Assembly (NCBI RefSeq): GCF_026914185.1
Contig: NC_070569.1
Coordinates: 5,270,001-5,334,000, forward strand
Origin: Puccinia triticina
Taxonomy: Eukaryota > Basidiomycota > Pucciniomycetes > Pucciniales > Pucciniaceae
Direction of reading: 5' to 3'
DNA: 64,000 nucleotides
A program made the position numbers and the translations under genes. Positions 1-10,985 of the stretch are shown here, one piece after another. The notes under the pieces are model-generated. The model was not told the origin of the DNA, ran no database searches, and was given only the letters and a program-made list of their open reading frames with translations. Every line of letters begins with the position of its first letter. Position 1 is the stretch's first letter.

Positions 1-2
1 GA

Positions 3-557
3 CCAGGTATCACCAATCCACTCCTCATGAATGAGGTCTTGATGGAAGATTCTGAAGCTCTCATCGAAAAACTCCGGGACTTAGCCAATCATGAGGACAT
101 GGTCCACAAACCTAACCACACCGAGAAAGCAGCAGTTGCTCTAGCCAGTAACCCTTGTGTTCGACCGCCACCCGGATGTAAGAATGGAATTCACAATCCG
201 AACGCCTCACACCCGGAGTCCAAGTGCTGGGCAGTTCACCCTGAGCTACGACCAGTAAGGAAGCTTCTGGCTGCAACGAGTCACAACTCTGTCCATACCA
301 ATCCCAACCAATCGACATCTTTGCCTGCGTATGACACTCTTGCGTTTGCCAACGTAACCACAGCCCAATGCATGCTCACCAACTCGGTCAAACTCGCGCC
401 CGTTCTTGATTCTGGGGCATCGCATCACATGCTCAACGATCTCTCCTTCTTTCACCAAACTGAGATCTGTGACATGCCAATCAGCACGGGGAAGGGATCT
501 GACAACTTGACTGCAACCAGGAAAGGATTGGCTCGAATCATGGCCTCGGATGGCTGA
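3..557 (+). pseudogene. copia Gag C-terminus and aspartic protease
   Basis: The reading frame is open from the left edge. Residues around base 170-260 carry a Cys/His arrangement (CKNGIHNP, HPESKCW) resembling the knuckle of copia nucleocapsids. The protease active site DSGASHHM follows at about 408-432, the DSGA form being typical of copia proteases. The frame stops at a TGA at 555-557. Reading through it gives TVELQDCLFVPGLTRNLISVG, a normal protease-to-integrase linker, so the TGA is a nonsense change rather than a true end. Confidence 0.8.
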
Positions 558-1475
558 ACAGTTGAACTTCAGGACTGTCTCTTTGTCCCCGGCTTAACAC
601 GAAACCTCATCTCTGTTGGCCAGCTCATGGGATCTTCTTTTGTTGTCACAAAAAACGGTGGGATTCATCAGGTCACCATCAACGGTTCTGTCAAATTTGA
701 TTGCAACCTCACCAACGGTATCTTTGAGTTCATCCTTCCTATTGGTCCGATCCCGCAATCCATAACCAGCCTGATCACCACTTCCCACTCACTTGAAACG
801 ACTCCTTTCCAAACATGGCACAATCGATTGGGCCACGCCAGCGCTGCACGAATCAAGACAGCGCTCAACAACTCGTCTCTCGTTCAAATTAAAGCGTGCG
901 ACCCCTGCATGCAAGGAAATTCCTCCAAATTACCCTTTAAAGGTCACTTTGACGCAACATCGGCTCTGCTTGAAGTTGTACACGGCGACCTAGTGGGCCC
1001 CATTACGCCATCCACCAACTCCGGTGCGCGTTACTTTCTGACGCTGGTCGATCAGCACACTGGATACATCAGTGTCACTCTCTTAAAACAGAAATCTCTC
1101 GCATGCAAAGCAATCATTGATTTCATGGTCTTCTTTGAACGACAAACGGGGCATCGCATGAAGAAACTCATCACCGATGGTGGTGGCGAATTTTGTAACA
1201 ATCAGCTTTCCAACCAACTCAAAATCGCCGGTATCCAGCACAATGTCTCCCCGCCTTACACTCCACAGCACAACGGGGTGGCTGAACGGGCCAACAAGAC
1301 CATCATCAATATGGCACGGTGTATGATGATCCATTCCAATCTGGCCAAGGAATGGTGGGGCGAAGCGGTCAGAACGGCTATGCTCACCACCAACTGCCTC
1401 CCCTCCCTTGGACGCAGCAAGATCTCTCCGCTTGAACAGCTTTTCAAAAAGGTTCTGAATCTCAAATTTTTTTGA
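558..1475 (+). pseudogene. copia integrase: zinc-binding and catalytic core
   Basis: Same frame as the preceding protease. The pre-integrase zinc module has HNRLGH followed by CDPC. The catalytic core shows the first Asp in VVHGDLVGP, the second in ITDGGGEF (usually SDNGGEF in the family) and the Glu in HNGVAERANK. The frame stops at TGA 1473-1475 within LKFF-stop-PFGCK, where copia proteins normally have Arg before PFGC, so a CGA to TGA change is the simplest explanation. Function, if it were intact, would be insertion of element cDNA into the host genome. Confidence 0.85.
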
Positions 1476-2830
1476 CCCTTTGGCTGCAAAACCTGGATGA
1501 TCAAGCCCAAGGAACTTCGAGCGGCAAAATTCAATCCTGTAGCATGGGAGGGGATCCTTATTGGTTACACTAACGACTACTCATTGTACCACGTTATTCG
1601 CTTGGCCGACAGAAAAGTAATTGAAACCCGGCATGCCTACTTTGACAAATCCGTTTTCCCTTCCATGACTGCTCTCAATCCAAGCCATGACATCTGCTCA
1701 AATTCCCCTTTTCCGGAAATCATCTCCTTGCCAACCCTTCCTTTCCACGACACTGATGAACCTTCTTCTCCGTCACCCGAAGATCGCACCTTCAACCACC
1801 AACCCAATGACGTAGATGAGGATCGAATGGACCTCGACCTTGATGATGCTTCCTTGTCTGACAAGCGCTCGCACCCGCCGCATGTCTCCGAACTTGCTCC
1901 GAAGCGACTCATTGTGCATGGACCTCGTCATCCCACCATCATTGAGAGTGATATCAACCCCAACAACATTCTCCGCTACTCCAGGCGAGCTCCGCAAACG
2001 TTTTCTGCCACCACCGTTGAACCAAAGAACCACAGGCAGGCTCTCAGCAGCGATGACAGCAACCACTGGATTAAAGCTGAAGAGAAGGAAATCCAGAACA
2101 TGCTGGACCACCGCGTCTGGACGGAGCTACCCATTCAAGCCGGCCTTAACGTCATTCCCTCCACCTGGGCCTACCGAAAGAAGCTAGGAGCAAACAATGA
2201 AGTTCTTGAGTTCAAAGCTCGCATCTGCGCGCAGGGCTTTCGCCAAACCCATGGTCTCAACTTCGATCTCAAGTACGCTCCCACTGGTAAACCCTGTTCG
2301 CTTCGGTTCCTCCTCTCTTTTGCCATCATCAACGACCTTCTGGTGCACCAGCTCGACGTCAGATCCGCCTTCCTTACCTGCGACTTAGAAGAAACGGTCT
2401 ACATGGCGCCCCCTCCTGGGTACAAGAATGCGGAAAGCATCGTTCTCAAACTCAACAAAGCCATCTACGGCCTTAAGCAGGCTTCCTTGGCATGGTACAA
2501 CCGACTAAGTAGCTTCCTTGTTTCCATTGGTTTCACTCTCTCTGTGGCGGATCCATGTGTTTTTTTTGGAGATTGGGTAGCTCAGCCACCTGGATTTTTG
2601 CCCACGTCAACGACCTGGTCATCATCAGCAAAACTCCAGAAACCTTTCGGAAGCAAATGGAATCAGAATTTCAGATCAAATACCTCGGCGAGGCCACCTT
2701 CTTGCTGGGCATGAAGATTGATCGTTTCCCTTCTGGCATTGCACTCGACCAGGTGCAGTACATTGAACGGAAGCTGGTCGAATTCGATATTTCGGAGCTT
2801 CCAGCGTCGTCCTGCCCAATCAACCCTTGA
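1476..2830 (+). pseudogene. copia integrase C-terminus and reverse transcriptase
   Basis: After an acidic, proline-rich linker (about 1700-1960) the reverse transcriptase begins with WIKAEEKEIQNML, then WAYRKKLG and HQLDVRSAFLTCDLEETVYM, all standard copia RT blocks, and YGLKQASLAWYNRL. A frameshift in the T-run near 2560-2568 moves the rest of RT into another frame. The catalytic box there reads HVNDLVII. The family has VDD, so the first Asp of the catalytic pair is replaced by Asn and the polymerase would be dead even with the frame repaired. The second frame stops at TGA 2828-2830. Confidence 0.85.
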
Positions 2831-3649
2831 CTTCATCTTGCCAAAGCAACTCAACAAGAAATCACTCAGCTATCCCGCCTTAACATCAACTATCGCGCCT
2901 TGATTGGGTCGTTGAACTACTTAAGCATTCTAACTCGCCCAGACATATCATTCGCCGTCAGCAAGCTCTCTCAGTACCTTGAAAACCCAGGCATTCAACA
3001 TTACACGGCAGCGATCCAGGTCTTTTGCTACCTGAAGGGAACTAAACTCATGGGTCTATCTTTCCCAAAAGTCAACGCTTCTCCAATGTGCATCTCCGTT
3101 GATGCTGACTGGGCCAACTGTCCCGATTCCAGACGTTCCCACACGGGATATCTAGTAACACTCAACTCCCACCTCATTTCGTGGAAATCATGCAAGCAAA
3201 GCACAGTTTCGCTTTCCTCGACTGAAGCCGAGTACAAAGCGCTCTCTGACGCAAGCAAAGAGGCGGTTTGGATCTCGAATCTAGCGACAGAAACAACCTC
3301 AACCGATCTCTGCGCGACACCAACAATCCTCGTCAACAACCGTGGAGCTATTGACTTGGCTCTCAGTCAAGTTAGCCAAAATGGTTTCAGAACGAAGCAC
3401 ATGGACCTTTGTTTGCATCACATTCAAGAACTCATCAAGAACGACCAGATCAAACTTCGCTATGTCTCTTCTCGCAACAACAGCGCCGACTTCTTAACCA
3501 AGCCCGTTGGCCGCAGCAACATCCAACGGGCCTTGGGCTCTCTGACGAACAACGCCCAGCAAACCTCTGCTTCTCGCGCCAGTGCTCAAAGCATGGCAGC
3601 CTGTCAGAGTATCAACCCAGAAGCGATGGTCTTCCTCAACTGTAAGTAG
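2831..3649 (+). pseudogene. copia RT C-terminus and RNase H
   Basis: Continues in the frame of the RT tail past the TGA at 2828. It contains GSLNYLSILTRPDISFAVSKL, the standard copia RT-RNase H connection, then the RNase H residues in SVDADWANCPDSRRSHTGY, SSTEAEYKAL and the terminal KHMDLCLHHIQEL. The true stop is at 3647-3649. Length and order of the blocks are normal for the family. Confidence 0.85.
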
Positions 3650-4306
3650 CCAATGCGGCTGAACCCTGCCCGTTGACATTAACCGGTGCAGTTTCACTCA
3701 TACCACACTCCTCTCCCTACCGTAGCCTTGGCAAACAAAGTAACAACCCACATCCACGGCAACCAGCCTGAACCGGTGCAAATGAACCAGCCCGAACCCT
3801 GATTAAATTCAGTGAGAAAGGTCGCGCCTAGGCGAAACCACAATCAGTAAGCTTTGCCTATAAAAAGCAAACTTTGAAGGGCCAAACAAGCTGACTTCAT
3901 CCGCTTTTCATCATTCTCCTACAAAGTTCAAATTCTAGCTTACTTCACTATCAAACTTTTTCATCTTCCTGCTTTTCCCCTCTTCTACTTCTTGTGCTTT
4001 AGCACATTTCTTTTCTTTTTCCGCATTACGCACTTTTCCCACTGTCTTGTCTCCTGTCCGCGCACAACCCGCCCCATCTTGTTATCAAATCACTTCTGCA
4101 TCGCGAAGCCCTTGTCCCGTGCTGTAGATTATTCTTGTCTTGTTCTCTTATCGTCCGCTGCACCTTTTCAGAACTTTACTCCTTGTTGTCAATACCTCTG
4201 CTCTTAGGTAAGAGCTCATTCCTGTTTTTGTTTCCTCTTAGAAAGACTGCAGCATTGCTTGAACAAGACCTAATGAAAATAACTCTTAGCTCTTTGAATT
4301 CTCACA
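3650..4306 (+). repeat. probable copia 3' LTR and upstream untranslated region
   Basis: This ~650-bp stretch lies between the RNase H stop and the point where similarity to the intact secreted-protein gene begins. It has a TATA-like CCTATAAAAAG near 3856-3868 and pyrimidine-rich sequence downstream, as expected of an LTR promoter. No second copy is visible because the 5' LTR is outside the window, and neither the polypurine tract nor the left LTR edge could be fixed. The small reading frames inside it are not convincing genes. Confidence 0.45.
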
Positions 4307-4503
4307 AGGCAAACTACTGCTGCACGCCGGGTTCGGTAACCTTTGACACCAAGCATGTGAGTACCCAGTTTCGTAAAATCTATTGAGATTTTCGCGGCCG
4401 CTTGCCTAATCAACCATCATCTCTTCCCCGTGATTTTGGATACCTTCAAATTCTACAGAATGTAAGCATTCCGTCTCGCAGAATCCTCTTCAAGTTGCTT
4501 TGA
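4307..4503 (+). pseudogene. truncated copy of small secreted cysteine-containing protein gene
   Basis: Similarity to the gene at 53905-54479 (minus) starts abruptly at 4307 with codons for ANYCCTPGSVTFDTKH. A GTGAGT donor at 4357 and a CTACAG acceptor ending at 4458 define a 102-nt intron, exactly the length in the 54-kb copy. The last exon, 4459-4503, encodes NVSIPSRRILFKLL and a stop, one residue different from the other copy. Signal peptide and first exon are missing; the copia element sits where they should be. The conserved intron and last exon support the gene model of the other copy. Confidence 0.75.
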
Positions 4504-4847
4504 TGACTGATTCCCTTTCCTGACTATTTCCAATGAGATATTCTATAGAAAGCAGCCGAAGTCCCAGCCGTAGATGTTCCAAGAACTGCCACTTCACACC
4601 TGCAATCACTCATTAAAGCCGAAGCCCCCACGCAGGACCGTTTCATTTTTTTCTTTCTTTCTTTCACTTTTATGTGATTAAATGGACACAAGCACAAGCA
4701 GCCTTTGTATATCATGTCGCCAACAATCAGCCTTGCCTCCCAATGTAGTTGTGCCCACATGTTGTATTTTGCTTAACGTAAAAAAATTACATAAAATCAC
4801 AGCGGCATAACCCACCAATTTGGCAGGGCGTCATAAATACATGATTG
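4307..4847. repeat. left arm of ~540-bp inverted duplication (partner 53557-54101)
   Basis: The reverse complement of 53557-54101 matches this stretch nearly base for base. Positions 4307-4503 and 53905-54101 pair with no indel, and the rest has only a few. It covers the 3' part of the secreted-protein gene and ~340 bp downstream, including a low-complexity TTTCTTTC run and a shared GCATAACCCACCA segment. Similarity ends at 4847/53557. The arms are about 49 kb apart in opposite orientation. Confidence 0.9.
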
Positions 4848-5179
4848 TATGTCGCTTAAGCAAAAGTGAGAGCCCCATTTAACCATCCCCCGTTACCATC
4901 TTTGAACAACTCATCACACAAACCGGTAACCCAACAATCACCTCCTCCAACCGGCCAACCACAGCCAAGCCACACCATGTCAGGCTCGGTGATGCCAAGA
5001 GTATGAATACTCCTCTAGCTACGCCGGCGACAGAGCCCGGTGCGATGTAGCGCGCGGTTAAAGCGCGGTAAAGTGCAAAATAACTTTAAAGTTATTTTTA
5101 ATATACCCAAAAAAAAGGGTTAACGGAGGGGCCAGGAGCGCCTGGGGTGGTTAAGTGCCCTCCGGAAAATCTTACAGGG
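4848..5179. other. intergenic, no feature seen
   Basis: No reading frame, repeat or RNA signal could be supported. It passes into the GC-rich hairpin cluster around 5020-5180. Confidence 0.6.
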
Positions 5180-6095
5180 CCTGCGCACACTATGCGCAGG
5201 GGTGGTGTGACCTGTGGCGTCTGGGGCCCAGTTAAGGGGGTGTTTCAAACGTGCAAGACGTTCCCAGGAAATGGTGGGGGATGTATATCCCGATAGAGAA
5301 AGAAAAAACAGTGGACTTACTCGGAGAGAAAGTCCACGATAAAAAAACGATGAATGACTCTGGAGAAAACCGAGATCGACGGACGGTCAGGCTGGCGGAC
5401 TAGTCGAGTAGACAAGGGCGAGGCTGGCGGTACGGCGAAATGGTTTGTATGAATCTGGGGAGGCTTTTACTCGCTCAAAAGCCTCCCTTTATGTATTCTT
5501 GCGGCGACTGGTAGGGTCGCTGGTCTATTTTCAAATTCATCGCGGCTTCTCGGCCGCGGGAAGAACTAGTTAGGACAGGAGTGGTAGAGCGTTCTATTGC
5601 TCGCATCGCTCTTGTCCTCTTTACTCAACAACAAGTGTTACTCTTCCTCGGTCCGAGGAAGAGTTCCACTCTTTATGATATTTTCTTGGTTGTTCATCTT
5701 CGGCCGGGGGAGACGCAGCAGTTTACTTCTTCACTATTCTCCTCCGGCCGTTTCCTGTAGAACGTTCTACGGTTTTTTTTTATTAGTTCAACAATAGCAA
5801 ACCCGTTCTCTTGGCCTGAGAACGGGTTTTTGGATCATGGCTACTATTCTTTCTCCGGCCGCTACCTGCGGCTGGAGTTTTTGACAGTCTCTCCTCGATT
5901 CTATACATCGTTTGGGGGGAGGTCTTTTGTTACATATTCATTTTCTTATGCGCGGCGCTCTGCGCCGCTTTTATTGTTCAATAATGAATATGGTATTCAT
6001 TTTATACAAGGCGCTCTGCGCCGCAATAAATGTGTATTTTTAACAGTTGTTATATATCAGTTAGCTGGGCTCTAACTTAATATAGTAGCCCGGCT
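5180..6095. repeat. cluster of about a dozen perfect or near-perfect hairpins
   Basis: Stems read directly: 5180-5187/5193-5200 (8 bp); 5311-5318/5330-5337 (8); 5458-5468/5477-5487 (11); 5541-5546/5553-5558 (6); 5640-5651/5653-5664 (12 bp, one-base loop); 5701-5713/5738-5750 (12 of 13); 5757-5770 (14-bp palindrome GTAGAACGTTCTAC); 5799-5810/5818-5829 (12); 5853-5862/5868-5877 (10, one G-T); 5952-5958/5962-5968 (7); 5983-5990/5994-6001 (8); 6010-6014/6018-6022 (5); 6063-6071/6087-6095 (9, one G-T). The motif GGCGCTCTGCGCC occurs twice. The reading frames over this stretch are by-products. Such hairpin density is typical of GC-cluster or double-hairpin elements in fungal mitochondrial DNA, so a nuclear copy of mitochondrial DNA is possible but not shown. 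Confidence 0.8.
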
Positions 6096-6794
6096 GACAC
6101 GCCACTTGGAGCACAAATCACTCATCTGAGACCTTTAGACACTACCAAGATGGATGAATTTGCGATGTTGTATATTGATCAATATAGCGCATGTTGATCA
6201 ATTTATATTGATCAATTTTTTTTATTCCTCTTGATACCTTTGTCTGTGTTCCATGTATCCTTAATACTCTTCTATAATCTCTCTCCTTCCCCCTGTATTT
6301 GCTTCAAGCCACATGATTTTTTTTTTGTCTGATAACATTCACAAATTTCTACATACACCATTCAATTCTTCATGAAAGAAAGACATTGCAAGTTTTAGGA
6401 TTAATCCAGAGTGGCTGAGGGGTCTCAATTTTTTTTTCTTTTTTTTTTACTTGAACAATTGATGTTATCAGAAGTCTCCAAATCTACTTTTTTTCAAAAA
6501 AAGGAAAAACATTGACCCCTGACCTCTCTCATGATATCATCCTGCACACATTGTTAATTTGGTTGGTTGAACTTCCTGAAGATATTGCACATCATACTTG
6601 AAGTGCTACATGAATAGAAGGCCTTTTTGAAATTAGTTTACCATGGTTTAGCATATTTTTGTCAGGTTCTTTTTTTTATCTACTTTTGTTGTCAACCACA
6701 GATTAATGAGGAATATGTCCACATGAAATTTCATTGGACAATTGCTCTGCATATAAAACCCAGAAATATTGTGTTTGGGGTCACATCCATTAGT
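6096..6794. other. AT-rich intergenic with TTGATCAA palindromes
   Basis: No gene is visible. At 6171-6186 there is a perfect 16-bp palindrome TATATTGATCAATATA, followed within 35 bp by two further TTGATCAA sites. Several T-runs occur at 6310-6445. The 3' part leads into the tandem array. Confidence 0.6.
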
Positions 6795-8437
6795 CAGCAG
6801 CTACAATCTGATCAGTTCCCAAATATCACTACTTTGGTAGTTTCTTGGTGTTTCTGCCACTATATCTCATGCCAGCGTGGAAATTCTTCCAAGATATTGT
6901 TACAAAAATGTTGACAAGCGCCCAAATTTCCATTATGTACCTTTACTGACGACAAAACCCCCCAATGTAGCAGCTACAGTCTGATCAGTTTCCAAATATC
7001 ACTACTTTGGTAGGTTCTTGGTGTTTCTGCCACTATATCTCATCCCAGTGTGGGAATTCTTCTGCAATATTATTACCAAAATGTTTGCAAGCCCCCAAAG
7101 TTTCATTATGTACCTTTTCTGACCACTCCCAGCGTGGGAATTCTTCTGCAATATTATTACCAAAATGTTTGCAAGCCCCCAAAGCTTCATTATGTACCTT
7201 TACTGACCACAAAACACCCAAATGTAGCAGCTACAGTCTGACCAGTTTCCAAATATCACTACTTTGGTAGTTTCTTGGTGTTTCTGCCACTATGTCTCAT
7301 CCCAGCCTGGGAATTCTTCTGCCATATGGTTACCACAATTTTGACAAGCCCCCAAAGTTTTATTATGTACCTTCAATGACCACAAAACCCCCAAATGTAG
7401 CAGCTACAGTGCGATCAGTTCCCAAATATCCCTACTTTGATAATTTCTTGGTGTTTCTGCCACTATATCTCATCCCAGCGTGAGAATCCTTCTGCCATAT
7501 GGTTACCAAAATGTTTATAGGCCCCCAAGCATACATTATGTACCTTTACTGACCACAAAACCTCCAAATGTAGCAGCTACAGTCTGATCAGTTCCCAAAT
7601 ATCACTGCTTTGGTAGTTTCTTTGTGTTTCTGCCACTATATCTCATTCCAGCGTGGGGATCCCTCTGCCATATGGTTATAAAAATGTTTAAAAGACCCCA
7701 AAGTTTCATTATGTACCTTTACTGACCACAAAACCTCCAAATGTAGCAGCTACAGTCTGATCAGTTCCCAAATATCACTGCTTTGGTAGTTTCTTTGTGT
7801 TTCTGCCACTATATCTCATTCCAGCGTGGGGATCCCTCTGCCATATGGTTATAAAAATGTTTAAAAGACCCCAAAGTTTCATTATGTACCTTTCCTGACC
7901 ACAAAACCCCCAAATGTGGCAGATACAGCCTGATCAGTTCCCAAATATCACTACTTTGGTAGTTTCTTCGTGTTTCTGCCACTATATCTCATCCCAGCGT
8001 GGGAATTCTTCTGCCATATGGTTACCAAAATTTTTACAGGCCCCCAAAAATTCAGTATGTACCTTTAATTACCACAAAACCCCCAAACGTAGCAGCTACA
8101 GTTTGATCAGTTCCCAAATATCACTACTTTGGTAGTTTCTTTGTGTTTCTGCCACTATATCTCTATCCAGCGTGGGGATCCTTCTGCCATATGGTTACCA
8201 AAATGTTTACAAGCCCCCAAAGATCCATTATGTACCTTTACTGACCACAAAACCCCCAAATGTAGCAGCTACAGTCTGGTCAGTTCCCAAATATCACTAC
8301 TTTGGTAGTTTCTTGGTTTTTCTGACACTATATTTTATCACAGCATGGGAATACTTCTGCCATATGATTACCAAAATGTTTACAGGCCCCCAAAGATTCA
8401 GTATGTACCTTTAATGACCACATAACCCCCAAATGTA
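6795..8437 (+). repeat. ~173-bp tandem repeat array, about 9 units
   Basis: The marker GCAGCTACAGTCTGATCAG recurs near 6797, 6970, 7229, 7400, 7573, 7747, 7922, 8095 and 8267, that is every 171-175 bp. The one 259-bp step is explained by an internal 87-bp duplication (7045-7131 and 7132-7218). Units contain GGTAGTTTCTTGGTGTTTCTGCCAC and GGAATTCTTCTGCCATATGG. Units at about 7573-7746 and 7747-7920 are almost identical, so the array has been homogenised recently. Open frames here are repeats of the unit, not genes. Confidence 0.95.
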
Positions 8438-8439
8438 AT

Positions 8440-8572
8440 CAACATTTTGGTAACCATATGGCAGAAGAATTCCCACACTGGGATGAGATATAGTGGCAGA
8501 AACACCAACAAACTACCAAATTAGTAATATTTGGGAACTGATCAGACTGTGGCTGCTACATTTGGAGGTTTT
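8440..8572 (-). repeat. inverted unit capping the 173-bp array
   Basis: Reading backward, this stretch is one array unit: CATATGGCAGAAGAATTCCC, then GATATAGTGGCAGAAACACC, then CTGATCAGACTG. It is head-to-head with the last direct unit and ends exactly where the hAT terminus begins. Confidence 0.9.
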
Positions 8573-10985
8573 AGGGATGGCATTTGGGACCCAGGTACCC
8601 GCGGCAGGTACGGGTACCAAGTCAGTTTTTGACCAAAAGTCAACACCTGGTACTGCACCTGGTACTGCCTGGGCAGGTATGGGCGGGTATGGGCGGTACC
8701 TGTGGCGGTGTACTGCCAGTACTTGCTTTCACAAATGGTTTACTCATGTTTACTTTGCAAAGTTAGTGGCCCATCTCAGTCCTCATCTACCTCAATAACC
8801 TTTGCCTTGGCCTTCTGCCTTGCCTTCTCCTTCTTATATGCCTGGATTCCCTGCTTCCACTTTTCCAAGACCCCGTGTTTGATTAGTCCATTCCTTGAAT
8901 AGAATGCCACCGCCATGCCCCTGCTCGATGACCGAGCCGAGAGCCTGTGTCTCCTGGGTGAAACATAATCGCGGCCAAAGCTAAAAGCACGCTCAAAATC
9001 AACTGATGTTGCTGTGAAAACATGGTAGATTGTTCAGCGCACGGAACAATGAATGCTGGCAAGGAAACTGAAACTAACCTGGACAGCTCAAGACGTCAAG
9101 CGCCATATTGGCAAGGACCCCGTGAGTGTTTCCTGACTTCTTCTGTGCAATCCACCACTTTAGTGGATTGACCGGATCACCGTTCTCCAGGATGAGCCCC
9201 CCTGAAAGCCAGAGATCCAACAGATTGGTTGAGCATTGGCCGCCGCGAGCTGCAGAAGCGTCACTGAGTCCTGCGAGTATGCTAGTCTTTGGCTGCAGAA
9301 GAATAATACATAGTTGAATCAGTTAGCCATTGTTTGATTGATGAACATGGAATATTCACCTTGGAGCTATTAGTCAACGATGACCAGGGGGCTGCAGCTA
9401 TTGGTGCAGGCTTATAATAATTTACCCACATCTCCCGCGTAAGCCGTACAGCTTCAGATATCCACTCCGGTTCCCAGTTGACTAACTTAAAATACTTGTC
9501 CCAAAATGATGGGTGAAGCACTTGAACAAGGAGGATGCCTCAGTTAAAAATTCAACAGGTAAAGCAAATGAAAAAATGTTCTTACCAATAGCAATCTGGT
9601 AGAGAGGAGAGGCATCCGTCAGGCTGTAGTATTTGTTGGTTATTTGCAAACCAATTCGACAAGCATTCTTCAATGCAGGTGGATACTTTGAACCGCTGAT
9701 TGCAGTTGATAAATGCTCAGTAATTTGATTGATAAAGACAACTGTGTTGGCCAAGCAAAAGACAACTGTGTTGATTGAGATTTGCTGAGTTATATCATAG
9801 AACAAGTTGAGGACTTCCGCAAGATCCCGCACCAGTTCAAAGTCTGACTGGTTGAGGTAGAATTTTTGTTTGATCCCATGTCATTTGTGACGCTGCCACA
9901 CAACACTGGGGTTAAAAAACCAAGACAGTCAGTCAAGCTAGGCTGTGAAGAATATTGTGATTGACTTACATTGCTGCCTCACACCTGATAATACTGTTGA
10001 TCTGGACAAGGGTTGAATTCCATTGTGTTTGTACGTCTTGCTCAATGTTGTGAGGGGTTTGACAACCTTGTTCACCACAGATGTCGATGAATTCGGCTCT
10101 TGAGTTTGGTGACTATTTCAATTCCTTAGAAATTGCACAAAACTAGAGGTATGAAATGTGTCAGTTACAGCTGAAGTTTGGAAAAATAACAAGTCTAGCT
10201 GCTTACTTTTGCCAAAGTTTCTTTACATTGATCAGTTGTATAACGGTCACTTTCATCTTCTTCACTAGCCTTTTCAATATTGTCCAGACTGAGCTGCTCC
10301 TCTGGATCGTTTCGTTCAAGAGGATCAACCTCGCTTCCATCATCATCTTCACTACCAGAGGGTGTTGTTTTCTGGGAGGAAGCTAGTGTATGGGAGATAA
10401 ATGAGAGTCTTGAGGAGATAGATTGGTTGGTGAGGCAAGAGTTGGACTTACAAATTTATGTTTCTCTTGGATCCGCTGTTGTCTTCATTGCCTGAATCAG
10501 AATCATCAGAGTTGTCCCCAGTTGTAGCCGATTTATCTTCAGTCGTGCTTCGCTTCACAGTTCCAAAAGGCCGTAGAATTCCTTGAACGATCAAGTTGAG
10601 CACGTGCACAAAGCAGCGTACCCAATGTGGCTCTCCTTTGAAGCGGGCCCACTTCTGCTTCTTCAACTCTTTTACCATGACCTTTTTGTTGGTTGCATTG
10701 TCGCTGACAATACCACATATCTGAAAAAAGATCTTAGTTGTTCAGCAAGATCCGAAATAATTGATCCAGAAAAACAAGAAAAATAGAGACTAACCTTGTC
10801 CCAAATACCAAATTTCTCTACAACAAGGCAGACTGTCTTGGCGAGATACTCACCAGTATGGCTTTGAGAGAGGCGAATGAAGTCTAGAGGCATGTCCTCT
10901 AGCTTCGGATCCTCTGATTCATCATCAATTAAGCGGTAGATCACAATCCCAAGGATGTCAAAACCGTTAGTAACTGTAAGAATGT
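8573..10985 (-). mobile_element. hAT-superfamily DNA transposon, degenerate (hAT-1)
   Basis: The left end AGGGATGGCATTTGGGACCC followed by runs of GGTACC and GGGCGGGTA resembles the GC-rich termini of fungal and plant hAT elements. The transposase is on the minus strand, C-terminal end at the left. The element was inserted in the capped inverted unit of the 173-bp array; the candidate 8-bp target GAGGTTTT is at 8565-8572. No matching right terminus was found before the OTU gene, so the N-terminal part is lost or overwritten. The right boundary given is only the end of recognisable coding similarity. Confidence 0.75.
8776..10985 (-). pseudogene. hAT-1 transposase, broken multi-exon gene
   Basis: Blocks in transcription order: TNGFDILGIVIYRLIDDESED and DMPLDFIRLSQSHTGEYLA (10984-10800); WARFKGEPHWVRCFVHVLN with LIVQGILRPFG (about 10650-10560) followed by an acidic stretch; a long helical region with LANTVVFINQITEHLSTAIS and ALKNACRIGLQITNKYYSL (about 9800-9590); FWDKYFKLVNWEPEWI (9500-9440); then HGVLANMALDVLSCP (about 9120-9080), a 67-nt intron (9012-9078, GTTAGT...CACAG) and the hATC dimerisation block SVDFERAFSFGRDYVSPRR, with a stop at 8776. 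These are typical hAT blocks including the dimerisation domain. Exons are joined by plausible introns, but the N-terminal BED finger and parts of the catalytic domain cannot be found. I consider it inactive. Confidence 0.75.

Larger units (their letters stand above)
1..4306 (+). mobile_element. Ty1/copia LTR retrotransposon, 3' portion, degenerate
   Basis: The coding order is gag end, protease, integrase, reverse transcriptase, RNase H. Integrase before reverse transcriptase is the diagnostic copia order. The 5' LTR and most of gag lie to the left of the window, and reading is open at base 1. The frame is interrupted by in-frame TGA codons at 555, 1473 and 2828 and by one frameshift in a T-run near 2560-2568, but is otherwise continuous to the stop at 3647-3649. 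The element is followed by a probable 3' LTR and then directly by a truncated secreted-protein gene, which suggests that the copia insertion disrupted that gene. The exact right boundary was set by where similarity to the intact gene copy at 54 kb starts. Confidence 0.85.

Noticed and set aside
1083..1534. Minus-strand frames across the copia integrase
   Set aside because: Antisense shadows of conserved copia coding sequence.
5597..6075. Short frames in the hairpin cluster
   Set aside because: Hydrophobic strings caused by T-rich hairpin loops; no homology recognised.
7002..7483. Short frames in the 173-bp array
   Set aside because: Repeat-unit translations.
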